DNA of 43,537 nucleotides from Faucicola sp048551375 (GCF_048551375.1 NZ_JBLYZJ010000018.1:1-43537), one strand, 5' to 3'. Counted from the first letter of the stretch, positions 1 through 7,382 are shown. The notes: generated by a model not told the origin, from the letters alone. Program-made: numbers and translations.

Positions 1-3
1 CTC

Positions 4-76
4 TATTCATTTGTCGGCTCTTAGTGACTTGCTTTTTTTTATAATACCTTGTTTTTATTGAAGTGCGTAACTTCAG
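4..76. repeat. Left copy of a 73-bp inverted repeat found at both window ends
   Basis: Bases 4-76 are the exact reverse complement of 43465-43537. The inner edge carries a short near-palindrome, TGAAGTGCGTAACTTCA (59-75). Sequence identity stops abruptly at base 76 on this side and at 43465 on the other, as expected for the outer end of a mobile element sitting next to two different flanks. No transposase is visible because the window stops here. The most likely explanation is that assembly broke in two oppositely oriented copies of one insertion sequence. The IS family cannot be named from this fragment. Confidence 0.8.
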
Positions 77-143
77 ATAATAAATCACGATAATCTATCA
101 TGGGTTTTCTACAAAGGTTATATAACCCTAGGATAAAAGGTGA

Positions 144-1586
144 TTACCTTTGCAAAGCTTTTACCAACCGCCCATGAATGCCTTCAAAACCCCCATTTGA
201 CATGATAATCACTACATCATTGTCACCAATATTTTGGACAATGTGATTAATAATATCATCGGTCGAAGTCATCACTTGCTGACGTTCAGCACCGCCAATC
301 GCATCTGCTACCGACCAATCAAGGCTAAATGGCTGATACCAAATTACATGGTCAGCGATACTGGCAGATGGGGCAAGTAAGCCTTGATGAGTGCCTAGTT
401 TCATGGTGTTACTACGTGGCTCAATCACCGCCCAAATCTTGCGATTTGGCTGATTAGCAAAGCGTTTTTTTGCACCGTCTAGTGTGGTTTCGATTGCGGT
501 AGGGTGATGGGCGAAGTCGTCATACACTTCGATTGTGCCATTTGCTTTTTCAATAGTACCGACCAATTCCATACGGCGTTTAATCCCTGCAAAGTTGGAC
601 AAGGCTTCACAGGCTTTTGCCACAGGCACACCGACATGATAAGCGGCAGCAATGGCGACTAAGCCATTATTCACGCTATGTATGCCACTCATGGTCCAGT
701 TTACCGTTGCCATTTCGCCATTTTCTGCATTAAGAGGGAAGTGTTTCACGTGGAACACCGACCCATCCGCTTGTACCAATTCGGCTTGCCAGTCAGCATT
801 GGTATCATTGACCGCTGTCCGCCAAATCGGTGTCCAACAGCCTTTTTTGATAGTTTCTTCAAGGCTATCCGTCCCTGCTGGCATGATGATTTGACCATTT
901 GACGGAATCATGCGAATCATGTGGTGGAACTGGGTTTGAATCGCCTCAAGGTTGGGAAAAATATCGGCATGGTCGTATTCTAGGTTATTTAAAATCGCTG
1001 TCTTTGGGCGATAATGCACGAACTTTGAGCGTTTATCAAAAAATGCACTGTCGTATTCGTCCGCTTCGATGACAAAATAGCCTTCTTTATCCGCAGTGGT
1101 ATTTGCCCCTAGATAACTGCTGTGTTTAAAGGCATTTTGCAAGGCTTTATCCTCAGTATTGACCAGTGGCACACCGCCAATCAAAAACCCTGTATCTATC
1201 CCTGCATACTGCAAAATCCACGCAAGCATGGTCGTAGTGGTAGTCTTACCATGCGTGCCTGCGACTGCCAATACATGACGGTATTGCAATACATTTTCGG
1301 CAAGCCATTGAGGGCCCGAAGTATAAGGAATCCGCTCGTTTAGCATATACTCGACCGCTTCAATGCCACGTTTCATGGCATTACCGACAATCACCAAATC
1401 GGGGGCGGGCTGTAGGTGGCTGGCTGAGTAGCCTTGCATAATCTCAACGCCTGCATTTTCAAGTTGGGTGGACATGGGGGGATAGACGTTGGCATCCGAG
1501 CCTGTCACTGTATGCCCCAAGTCACGAGCGAGTAGAGCCAGTGACCCCATGAATGTACCGCAAATACCAAGAATATGAATGTGCAT
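144..1586 (-). CDS. mpl: UDP-N-acetylmuramate:L-alanyl-gamma-D-glutamyl-meso-diaminopimelate ligase (Mpl)
   Basis: Cytoplasmic ATP-dependent ligase of cell-wall recycling. It joins the recycled tripeptide L-Ala-D-Glu-mDAP to UDP-MurNAc, bypassing the MurC, MurD and MurE steps. The 480-aa product has the Mur-ligase layout: an N-terminal UDP-binding start (MHIHILGICGTFMG, with DANVYPPMST at 31-40), the ATP-binding loop GTHGKTTT at residues 110-117, the central EADEYDSAFFDKR segment, and a C-terminal domain with YDDFAHHPTA. The length is close to the usual 450-480 aa. The ATG at 1586 begins at the conserved MxIHILGICG and is the natural start. A parS-like palindrome (742-757) lies inside the coding region. 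The gene ends about 70 bp from the terminal repeat at the left edge. Confidence 0.96.
   Translation of the reverse strand: MHIHILGICGTFMGSLALLARDLGHTVTGSDANVYPPMSTQLENAGVEIMQGYSASHLQPAPDLVIVGNAMKRGIEAVEYMLNERIPYTSGPQWLAENVLQYRHVLAVAGTHGKTTTTTMLAWILQYAGIDTGFLIGGVPLVNTEDKALQNAFKHSSYLGANTTADKEGYFVIEADEYDSAFFDKRSKFVHYRPKTAILNNLEYDHADIFPNLEAIQTQFHHMIRMIPSNGQIIMPAGTDSLEETIKKGCWTPIWRTAVNDTNADWQAELVQADGSVFHVKHFPLNAENGEMATVNWTMSGIHSVNNGLVAIAAAYHVGVPVAKACEALSNFAGIKRRMELVGTIEKANGTIEVYDDFAHHPTAIETTLDGAKKRFANQPNRKIWAVIEPRSNTMKLGTHQGLLAPSASIADHVIWYQPFSLDWSVADAIGGAERQQVMTSTDDIINHIVQNIGDNDVVIIMSNGGFEGIHGRLVKALQR
742..757. promoter_or_regulatory. parS-like ParB-binding site 1 (inside mpl)
   Basis: TGTTTCACGTGGAACA matches the bacterial parS consensus TGTTNCACGTGNAACA at every fixed position. 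It lies in the mpl coding sequence. It is one of four such sites in the first 10.5 kb. ParB-CTP clamps load at these sites and spread, and they cluster near the replication origin in most bacteria. Confidence 0.85.
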
Positions 1587-1680
1587 AATTTTGCCTATAA
1601 AAATAACTGCTTATTAGCATTAAAAAAAGAATAAGCTATTGTAAATGAAATCTCTGCACACGACAATTTTATGCAAGACT

Positions 1681-1745
1681 GTAAGGTGCGTTTTACGCAC
1701 CATTTTAAGTGATTGATTTGTAAAGGTGCGTGGAACGCACCCTAC
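1681..1745. repeat. Paired GGTGCGT/ACGCACC palindromes (REP-like)
   Basis: Two short hairpins with the arms GGTGCGT and ACGCACC lie back to back (1681-1701 and 1720-1745). The left unit starts GTAAGG and the right one ends CCCTAC. The same pair recurs at 19010-19074. The gap 1587-1956 between mpl and the hydrolase gene contains only this element and the one at 1875-1940. I see no convincing gene in it. Confidence 0.75.
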
Positions 1746-1874
1746 CTTGATAAAAATTTTGTCTTGTGCAAAAAAATGAAATGATAAAGTGTTTGCAAAG
1801 TACAAATTTCAAAAGGTCAAATATGCACTGTTAGCTGTAATATAGTCGTTTAAATGGAAAATAAGATAGGTCTT

Positions 1875-1940
1875 GTAGGGGCGTATTGAATACGCCCAAA
1901 TTCAACCTTGAAATAAAGGGCGTAAGCATTACGCCCCTAC
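1875..1940. repeat. Paired GTAGGGGCGTA palindromes (REP/BIME-like)
   Basis: One unit, starting GTAGGGGCGTATTG and closing ACGCCC (1875-1897), faces an inverted partner ending ACGCCCCTAC (1918-1940). Single or paired copies of this roughly 23-bp unit recur in at least eight other intergenic places in the window. The GTAG head and the paired inverted layout are typical of REP/BIME sequences mobilised by REP-associated tyrosine transposases. No such transposase is encoded in this window. Both units can form hairpins that may act on transcript ends. Confidence 0.8.
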
Positions 1941-1956
1941 AAATACCTTTTTGGCT

Positions 1957-3000
1957 TTAATTTTGGGGTTTGGCATCATTTGACGATTTATCATTGCCCA
2001 TAATCCACTCAAAAAACTTAAACGTGGTCTGTGGCAACCAATTCACGTGCAGTTTTTCACCCCATGCTTGTCTGCGTTGCAAACTCACAAACCCCACATG
2101 ACCACCATGCTCACTATACAACAACCGCACACTGGGCGACACATCCGCTTGCGAGGCGATAATCCCCAAAAATGGGTCATCTTTTGCGGTGATAATCAAA
2201 GTTGGCTTGGTGATATTCTTTAGCACAGGCAATGCCGATGCCTTCACATAATAATCCGCCCCAGTACCATAACCATGTCGAGGGGCGGTATAAAGCTCAT
2301 CAAACTGGTCAATGGTTTTGATATTTTTTAACGCATTCACCAATTCGGGGTCTTCGATTTTGGCAAAGGCTTTGGCAAGCAGGGGATTGAGCAAATAGGG
2401 CGTATAAACTCGCTTGGCAACAAAGCGGTGCATGGCTTTGGCAGAAGTCGTCAAATCCACAGGGGCAGAGATGACCACCGCCCCATCGCATAGGGCATTG
2501 TCACCCTGCTCACCCATATAGCGAGCCAACATATTGCCACCGAGCGACACGCCACTGGCGAGGATATGTTGATAGCCGTAATGCTGTTTTAGCCATGTAA
2601 AAACGTGTTGAGCCTCGGCAGTATCGCCTGCGTTGTAGTCGAGTTCGGCAGTATTGGTCACGCCACCACAGCCACGATAATGCACAATCACCGCATCCAA
2701 GCCCAAATTTTTGGCATGACTGGCAAAAGCAACGGCATAATGGCTGTCGCTACTGCCTTCCAGTCCGTGAAACATCATGGCAAGCGGTTTGTCAGTATTG
2801 GGCGAGCCGTCCGCATTGGCGAATACAAAGTCGTACGCCACTTGGGTTGTGCCTGTGCGGTCAGCGTGTAAATGGCGTTGGTAATTGGGTTTGGTGAGTT
2901 TGATAAACTTGGGTAAAATCGTCTGAACGTGGGGATTGGATAAAAAAAATGGCGTGCGAAATGGTTTTAGTGGTAATTGGTGTAAAGTTGGCATGGTCAT
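1957..3000 (-). CDS. YheT-like alpha/beta-fold hydrolase
   Basis: A hydrolase of the YheT/EMB8 (AB_hydrolase_4) family, substrate unknown. From the ATG at 3000 the protein has about 347 aa. It shows the family start SNPHVQTILPKF, the oxyanion segment MFHGLEGSSDSHY, the HYRGCGG motif, the nucleophile elbow GVSLGGN (Ser at about 152), an acid candidate in TAKDDPFLG, and the catalytic His in EHGGHVGF, so the catalytic triad looks intact. Two closely spaced ATGs (3000 and 2994) follow a weak AAGAAG. The reading frame stays open for 20 more codons upstream, but those residues do not look like the family. The gene stands alone between repeat-rich gaps. The fold assignment is firm; the substrate is not known. 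Confidence 0.88.
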   Translation of the reverse strand: MTMPTLHQLPLKPFRTPFFLSNPHVQTILPKFIKLTKPNYQRHLHADRTGTTQVAYDFVFANADGSPNTDKPLAMMFHGLEGSSDSHYAVAFASHAKNLGLDAVIVHYRGCGGVTNTAELDYNAGDTAEAQHVFTWLKQHYGYQHILASGVSLGGNMLARYMGEQGDNALCDGAVVISAPVDLTTSAKAMHRFVAKRVYTPYLLNPLLAKAFAKIEDPELVNALKNIKTIDQFDELYTAPRHGYGTGADYYVKASALPVLKNITKPTLIITAKDDPFLGIIASQADVSPSVRLLYSEHGGHVGFVSLQRRQAWGEKLHVNWLPQTTFKFFEWIMGNDKSSNDAKPQN

Positions 3001-3111
3001 CTTCTTATCGTATTGAAGTAAAAATTGACTTATTGTAAACCCATTTATCCTAAACAACAAAATTTATCAAAATGAAAACTAATGCAAGGAGTAAGATTCA
3101 TCAACCTTCTT

Positions 3112-3150
3112 AAATCTCCCCCAACCCCCTCTTTACAAAAGAGGGGGCTT
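3112..3150. repeat. C-rich intergenic element (short copy)
   Basis: A short copy of the element with arms CCCCCTCTTTAC and AGAGGGGG. Longer copies lie at 24427-24549, 30694-30793 and 31889-32008, with a related form near 29706. It forms a strong hairpin and may terminate transcription, but the family as a whole behaves as a dispersed repeat. Confidence 0.6.
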
Positions 3151-3202
3151 ACTGCCCTAAATAAATTTAGAAGTTGTATTCACAGTATAATTTAAGCAAA
3201 TC

Positions 3203-3237
3203 GTAGGGTGGGTTACGCATTCGCTAACCCACCCTAC
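3203..3237. repeat. GTAGGGTGGGTTACGC palindrome (REP-like)
   Basis: A perfect-armed palindrome starts GTAGGGTGGGTTACGC and closes with its inverse, CTAACCCACCCTAC. A relative lies at 19153-19189. It shares the GTAGG head with the other palindrome families here. It sits between yigZ and the hydrolase gene. Confidence 0.7.
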
Positions 3238-3280
3238 AACAGAGGGATTCTAATTAGTGAAAATCTATACAAATTTCTGA

Positions 3281-3877
3281 TTAATCCATACTTTTAACAG
3301 TACCATAAAAACCAATATTATCACTCAAATCTTTGATATCTTGCTGTGCGACTTCCACCGTTAAACTGACATTTTTACCATAATCCACCGTCAAAATCCG
3401 CCCATTCACCGTACCCAGTTGATGACGCACAAACGACTCATTGGCAAAATCCGTGTCAATCGTCACCACCGCCAACGGTACATATTCCGCCAATGTCATG
3501 TTATCCACCACCAACTGAGCGGTACTGCTATACGCACGAGTTAGCCCACCTGCCCCCAGTTTGATGCCACCAAAATAGCGTACCACTGCAATCAGACAGT
3601 TGCCAATGGCTTTGTGTTGTAGCACGTTCAATATCGGTTTGCCTGCTGTGCCATTCGGCTCGCCATCGTCATCAAACCCTGCCGATGTGGTGTTATTGGG
3701 GTCGCCGATGATGTAGCCGTAGCAGATATGGCGAGCGTCTGGGTAGGCTTGGCGAAGCTGTTCCACGTGAAACAATAATTGCTCTCGGTCGTCAATCGGA
3801 TAGGCAAAGCCGAGAAACTCGCTTTTTTTGATTTCTAACGTGGCTTGGCAGGGGGCGGTTAAAGTGGAATAAGACAT
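3281..3877 (-). CDS. yigZ: IMPACT/YigZ family protein
   Basis: A member of the YigZ/IMPACT (UPF0029) family, cytoplasmic and probably linked to translation control, with no settled biochemical role in bacteria. The protein of about 198 aa has the family blocks IKKSEFLGFAYPI, DARHICYGYIIGD, the signature DDDGEPNGTAGKPIL, and RYFGGIKLGAGGLTRAY, followed by a C-terminal ferredoxin-like domain. I chose the ATG at 3877 (MSYSTLT); the frame could begin three codons earlier at a TTG. It begins 29 bp after the stop of the C39 peptidase gene, so read-through from the cassette upstream is possible. A perfect parS-like site (3759-3774) lies near its 5' end. Confidence 0.9.
   Translation of the reverse strand: MSYSTLTAPCQATLEIKKSEFLGFAYPIDDREQLLFHVEQLRQAYPDARHICYGYIIGDPNNTTSAGFDDDGEPNGTAGKPILNVLQHKAIGNCLIAVVRYFGGIKLGAGGLTRAYSSTAQLVVDNMTLAEYVPLAVVTIDTDFANESFVRHQLGTVNGRILTVDYGKNVSLTVEVAQQDIKDLSDNIGFYGTVKSMD
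3759..3774. promoter_or_regulatory. parS-like ParB-binding site 2 (inside yigZ)
   Basis: TGTTCCACGTGAAACA is identical to the classic Bacillus subtilis parS consensus. It lies within the yigZ reading frame. See the other three sites at 742, 9213 and 10424. Confidence 0.88.
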
Positions 3878-3906
3878 TAAGAACAATCCCAGTAGAATTT
3901 TAAAAC

Positions 3907-4545
3907 CTACATAAACCGACGAAACAAAATAGGAGTTTCTCTAAGTAGGTTCTGTGTGTCGCTAATGGCGGTAAATGTGCTATCACTGAGTTGCTTTTGG
4001 GTCTCGGTAGTTGGTAAAATCAGAAGTGCTTTACCTGCAGTGTGATTATCGGCAGTAAGCCAAAGTTTCTCAAACTGTTTACGTGTCAGTTTACGATTGC
4101 CCCAACTGGAATCTGATAAATAGACATTATGCTTATCAATGGCACGCACTACACTAAAATGGTCACTACGCTTGTGATTAACATAGACAATAGCAGGAAT
4201 TTTGATTTTGGCAAGCGATTCATAATCCATCATCATACCATGAGCATTATAGCCATATTTTTCGCTCACTTTCGCCAAGTCCAAAAACGATGCCATTAGG
4301 TCATTTAATGCCATATCCTCCAAAATTTCGCTTTCGCTTTTGGGGTTTTGATAAAAGTAAGTCAGGATAGTAGATAACGATGATGCACCACAAGAATAAT
4401 CAACATCTTGTTTGGTAACCTTACGATTTTTAATATCTTGCCAAGTAGTTTTGGTGCTTAATACTTGACCATTATGAATAGTGTATCCGCCAGCATAGGC
4501 GTTTACACCACATAAGGTAAATAATATAAAAGTAGCCCATCTCAT
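3907..4545 (-). CDS. Secreted C39-family cysteine peptidase (double-glycine peptidase type)
   Basis: A 212-aa protein with a Sec-type signal peptide (MRWATFILFTLCGVNAYAGG, likely cleaved after AYA), so the peptidase domain should face the periplasm. The C39 catalytic set is present: Gln46 six residues before Cys52 in DYSCGASS, His129 in SDHFSVV and Asp145 in VYLSDSSWG. C39 peptidases cleave after double-glycine-type motifs. Most are fused to ABC exporters, but stand-alone secreted forms such as FapD occur in amyloid export loci. It overlaps the stop of the upstream barrel gene by an ATGA junction (4542-4545), so the two are translationally coupled. The likely substrate is the precursor at 6613-7041, which is an inference. 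Family confidence is high, partner confidence moderate. Confidence 0.88.
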   Translation of the reverse strand: MRWATFILFTLCGVNAYAGGYTIHNGQVLSTKTTWQDIKNRKVTKQDVDYSCGASSLSTILTYFYQNPKSESEILEDMALNDLMASFLDLAKVSEKYGYNAHGMMMDYESLAKIKIPAIVYVNHKRSDHFSVVRAIDKHNVYLSDSSWGNRKLTRKQFEKLWLTADNHTAGKALLILPTTETQKQLSDSTFTAISDTQNLLRETPILFRRFM

Positions 4546-5483
4546 TGGATACGCTCAATAGAATTGAGTTGGCGATATCTTTGTGATAAGGGGGGGGGTA
4601 ACTCTCCAAGTTTGGTCGTCAATCCAAGCGACAATGTACTGCCACCTGTACCTGAAATTGGAGTGCGAACATTGGTAATCAAATTACTTCTGGCGGTAAG
4701 TGCATAAGCTAGCCCTAGATTTAGTGTGGTCTGGGTGCTGTTGTTCTCTAGTTTGCCTAACTCATTTTTGTCTGCCCATTTGTGGCGTACACCCACACCG
4801 CCTGTGAGTGTTATATCTGGATTGACCGCAAAGCCGACAGAGCCATTTAGCATGGCAATGTCGCCCAAATCTACACGTGTACCAACATCACTCTCACGGC
4901 TTGCTTGATGATGATAAGTGCCTGTCAAGCTTAGCACAATAGGGTCATTGACTGTGTAGACTGTACTACCAATAAGAGTAGATGCACCGTTTTTGCTTCT
5001 TAGTCCTTGTGTGTTGTTATAGATAGATAGTTCACCAAACATCAAGCTATCGGGTAGTTTTTTGTGGTTTTTGGTAAGTTGATATTGGGTGCTGATGCTG
5101 ATATCGTTGAGGTATGAATCGCTTGTACTAGTCAAATCTATAGCACTTTGGTTACGAGTATTACGATAGATACCATTGCCTTTTATACCAATCTCTAATT
5201 TATCATTCATGCCATAACGTAGTCCAAGCCCCATGATGACACTGTCGGTATTGGTATGATTCTCGCCCAGCGATGGCAAATAAACCATACGCCCATTACC
5301 TAAATCTATGGGTTCAAATCCTTGTAGGGCAGTCGATGATTTTTGATGATTATAATAACTAAAGTCAGTGTCAAGTTTAAAACGGTTTTTATCCGCTAAG
5401 ATATCGGAAACGGTTAAGGGTAAGTCGGCGTGAGCTAGTAGTGGTAGGATAGATAGGACTGATAATAGAAGTTTTAAATTCAT
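4542..5483 (-). CDS. Outer-membrane beta-barrel protein, candidate export pore
   Basis: A protein of about 313 aa. The start at 5483 gives a clean signal peptide (MNLKLLLSVLSILPLLAHA) and has a GAG 10 bases upstream; an open frame continues further upstream but encodes a hydrophobic stretch unlike a signal. After a DLPLTVSDILADKNRF linker, the mature part is made of alternating amphipathic strands with frequent Gly, Tyr and Asn (LGLRYGMNDKLEIGIKG, LSLTGTYHHQ, LTGGVGVRHKW, LNLGLAYALTARS, LSLGLTTKLG). This resembles the FapF / MetA-pathway-like barrel clan. Its stop overlaps the start of the C39 peptidase, the pairing seen in Fap-type loci. No N-terminal coiled coil like that of FapF is evident. 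Function as a secretion pore is inferred from context. Confidence 0.72.
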   Translation of the reverse strand: MNLKLLLSVLSILPLLAHADLPLTVSDILADKNRFKLDTDFSYYNHQKSSTALQGFEPIDLGNGRMVYLPSLGENHTNTDSVIMGLGLRYGMNDKLEIGIKGNGIYRNTRNQSAIDLTSTSDSYLNDISISTQYQLTKNHKKLPDSLMFGELSIYNNTQGLRSKNGASTLIGSTVYTVNDPIVLSLTGTYHHQASRESDVGTRVDLGDIAMLNGSVGFAVNPDITLTGGVGVRHKWADKNELGKLENNSTQTTLNLGLAYALTARSNLITNVRTPISGTGGSTLSLGLTTKLGELPPPLSQRYRQLNSIERIQ

Positions 5484-5821
5484 AAAATACTCATGAGCTT
5501 TATTTGATTTTGTAAATGCAACAATCAATAAAAAAATAAAAATAGATAAACCAATAACCACAAAATAAATACCTTGAGTGCTTAAAATTGCACCAGATAT
5601 ACGGATTGGTTAGCAGAACCAAAGTAAAGCAAGGCTTTATGGTTTGTTTTGCATGCCAAATATGAGTATCTAATTAAGATAGCAGAGATGGCGATTAAGA
5701 TAACAGATGAAATTAGAACATCACTTTGACATTCTCAGTGAGATCTAGCAACCGAATTGAAAAATTGGTCTAACAACTAGAAATTTTTTTAAAGATTTTT
5801 TCTTCATAAAAAAGATTCTAA
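5484..5821. other. AT-rich gap inside the cassette
   Basis: A 338-bp AT-rich gap between the small membrane protein gene at 5822-6094 and the barrel gene. It may hold the promoter for the barrel-peptidase pair, read leftward, but I see no textbook -35/-10 pair. A 20-codon frame (about 5749-5811, minus) follows an ATG but has no good ribosome site, and I do not call it. Confidence 0.4.
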
Positions 5822-6094
5822 CTATTTTTTTTCTTTTGAAAGAAGTTCTACTAAATGATAACAAGCCACACTGATGATAAATAAATAACCAAAATAACAA
5901 CCTAAATATACCAAAGCCAAGTTGGCATCAAGGTTGCCTGTTATTTTTACAATACTAATAGAACACCAAGTCAAAACGATTACTGATATCAAAAAAAATG
6001 ATGACTCTAAGCATTTATTCTGAGAAATTTTCGGTATGTTTTTAAACCAACCGATAAATAAAGCAAGCGTAGCAATTAGATATAAGATAAGCAT
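5822..6094 (-). CDS. Small membrane protein, candidate immunity protein B
   Basis: A protein of about 90 aa with three likely membrane helices (MLILYLIATLALFIGWF, the FFLISVIVLTW region, and ALVYLGCYFGYLFIISVAC) and a Lys/Glu tail. I chose the ATG at 6094; a TTG two codons upstream is possible. I do not recognise a named family. It resembles the next gene upstream (6240-6524) in size, helix layout and an early GW-x-K-x-x-PK motif (GWFKNIPK here, GWIKFMPK there), so the two look like diverged duplicates. Small hydrophobic proteins next to a GG-motif precursor are commonly bacteriocin immunity proteins, and that is the working guess. Confidence 0.6.
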   Translation of the reverse strand: MLILYLIATLALFIGWFKNIPKISQNKCLESSFFLISVIVLTWCSISIVKITGNLDANLALVYLGCYFGYLFIISVACYHLVELLSKEKK

Positions 6095-6239
6095 AACCAA
6101 AATTTTTGTAAAGAAAATGATTTTCTGACTACATCATAAACTTAATTTCAAGCAAAAACCTAGTTTTATAGTAGGTCTTATATCTTTTGGTAAAGTTAGA
6201 AGTGAAAAAATCTAATTTTACAGAAAATTTATTAAGTAA

Positions 6240-6524
6240 TCAGGTATGCTCTTTCTTCTTAGAAAGACTAAGGAAAAAATGTATAATCAAAGATAACAAT
6301 ATACAATAAGTTATAAAAACTAAGAGATGCAAAAATACTAGCTTACCAGATAAACTTTCTATAAAATTTCTATATGGAAAATAACTAACAATCATAGCAA
6401 GAATTGCTATGCCATTTAACGTTCTATATATATTTGGTTTATCCTTAACTTTTGGCATAAATTTAATCCAGCCAATTATTATTCCAACGGTAAATCCAGT
6501 ATAGGCAAGAAATAAATCAGACAC
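6240..6524 (-). CDS. Small membrane protein, candidate immunity protein A
   Basis: A 94-aa protein with three likely membrane helices (FLAYTGFTVGIIIGW, the IAILAMIVSYF region, and a long C-terminal helix around FITYCILLSLIIHFF) and a basic tail KKKEHT. The start is a GTG at 6524 preceded by AAGGA nine bases upstream; an ATG two bases upstream is out of frame. It shares the GW-x-K-x-x-PK motif with the protein at 5822-6094. It follows the secreted precursor gene by 88 bp, with a hairpin in between. Low GC sets it apart from the flanking housekeeping genes. Immunity function is inferred from position only. Confidence 0.65.
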   Translation of the reverse strand: MSDLFLAYTGFTVGIIIGWIKFMPKVKDKPNIYRTLNGIAILAMIVSYFPYRNFIESLSGKLVFLHLLVFITYCILLSLIIHFFLSLSKKKEHT

Positions 6525-6550
6525 ATTAAGTCGTCCTTAAAAACTATTGG

Positions 6551-6584
6551 TAAGGCAGTTCACCATAAAAACCGAACTACCTTA
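6551..6584 (-). terminator. Intercistronic hairpin between precursor and membrane protein genes
   Basis: TAAGGCAGTTC (6551-6561) and GAACTACCTTA (6574-6584) form an 11-bp stem with one mismatch and a 12-base loop. No strong U-run follows directly, so it looks more like an attenuator or mRNA-stabilising hairpin than a full terminator. Such a hairpin would let the precursor be made in excess over the downstream genes. Confidence 0.5.
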
Positions 6585-6612
6585 CTATTATCTAAATTAA
6601 AGTGATATTTAA

Positions 6613-7041
6613 TTAACGCCCTGCATAGCCCACCGCACCAGCACCAACTGTAGCTACAGCTACTCCTCTCATACCATTAACCAAATGGGTTGCCTTTGAA
6701 ACTGGATTTAATAAACCACTACCTGCACCAACAGCAACCGCAGCTCCATGAGCCTTCCAATTATAACTATTACTAGCAATTGCACTAGACATATAACTAA
6801 AATGACCACCTACAGCTCCAATTCCTGCACCTACAGCAAAATTTGCCCAAGCACCTTCCGTATCAGCCATTTGCTTATCAGTCATTGCCATTGCTTGTAG
6901 ATTTTCTGCGTTATCAAAAGCGAACGATAAATCCGCTTGCTGAATAGTAGATACAGGAGTATTATAATTAGACGTTACATCTGCAAAAGCAGGTGTAATA
7001 GCTACAGTGGCAGTTATTGCTAAGATTGATAACTTTTTCAT
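6613..7041 (-). CDS. Sec-exported glycine-zipper precursor with GG-type leader motif (microcin/amyloid-like)
   Basis: A 142-aa protein; the start at 7041 is supported by AAAGGGA just upstream. Residues 1-20 form a clean Sec signal (cleavage expected after PAFA). Residues 48-64 (LQAMAMTDKQMADTEGA) match the GG-leader pattern used by C39 peptidases: hydrophobic at -12 (Met53), Glu-like at -8 (Gln57), hydrophobic at -7 (Met58), and Gly-Ala at -2/-1 (63-64). Cleavage there would free a 78-residue product starting at Trp65. That product is rich in glycine-zipper runs (VGAGIGAVGG, VGAGSGLL, VGAGAVGYAG), as in class II microcins, Cdz toxins and some amyloids. Two small membrane proteins, a barrel and a periplasmic C39 peptidase follow on the same strand. 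Its promoter overlaps a Fur-like box. I do not recognise a named family. The toxin or fibre role is an inference. Confidence 0.72.
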   Translation of the reverse strand: MKKLSILAITATVAITPAFADVTSNYNTPVSTIQQADLSFAFDNAENLQAMAMTDKQMADTEGAWANFAVGAGIGAVGGHFSYMSSAIASNSYNWKAHGAAVAVGAGSGLLNPVSKATHLVNGMRGVAVATVGAGAVGYAGR

Positions 7042-7138
7042 ACGTTTTCCCTTTCATTAATGTTGTGAAAAACTACCAGTCTGTACTGATAGCTGATAAC
7101 CATATCAAAATGATGATGTGTAGGAGCTTCATTGTTTT

Positions 7139-7187
7139 GGTATTGGTTATCATTTTCAATAATAGTTTGGGTCATTTACCTTGTCAA
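7139..7187 (-). promoter_or_regulatory. Sigma-70 promoter with overlapping Fur-like box for the precursor gene
   Basis: On the minus strand TTGACA (7182-7187) is followed after exactly 17 bases by TATTAT (7159-7164), a near-consensus promoter. Directly downstream, across the expected start site, lies GAAAATGATAACCAATACC (7139-7157), which matches the 19-bp Fur box consensus at 15 positions. This placement would give repression by Fe-Fur and expression in iron starvation, as is known for several class II microcins. The leader to the ATG at 7041 is about 110 nt. Confidence 0.65.
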
Positions 7188-7382
7188 GGTTTTTTACCTT
7201 ATTTTTCAATGCCTTTCATACTGATTCTCTTTGATTTTAGTCAATATTTTTCCACTCAGATATCATAAGTTGTTTTGAGTAATATTTGTGGTCAAAAACT
7301 TCACTTACATTGCTAATGCACTACATTTGATAAAGTTTTCCAAATACCTCGCATGGTAGAAAGAGGTGCAAGACAAGTGAAA

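Noticed and set aside
1..143. Composite transposon spanning the whole window
   Set aside because: The interior consists of essential chromosomal genes in conserved order; terminal repeats are better explained as contig ends in insertion sequences.
1620..1805. Short minus-strand frame between mpl and the hydrolase gene
   Set aside because: It reads through the repeat pair at 1681-1745 and has no recognisable product or ribosome site.
3907..7041. Calling the cassette a Fap amyloid operon
   Set aside because: The barrel and peptidase fit the pattern, but no FapB/FapC-like long repeat proteins or FapA/FapE are visible.
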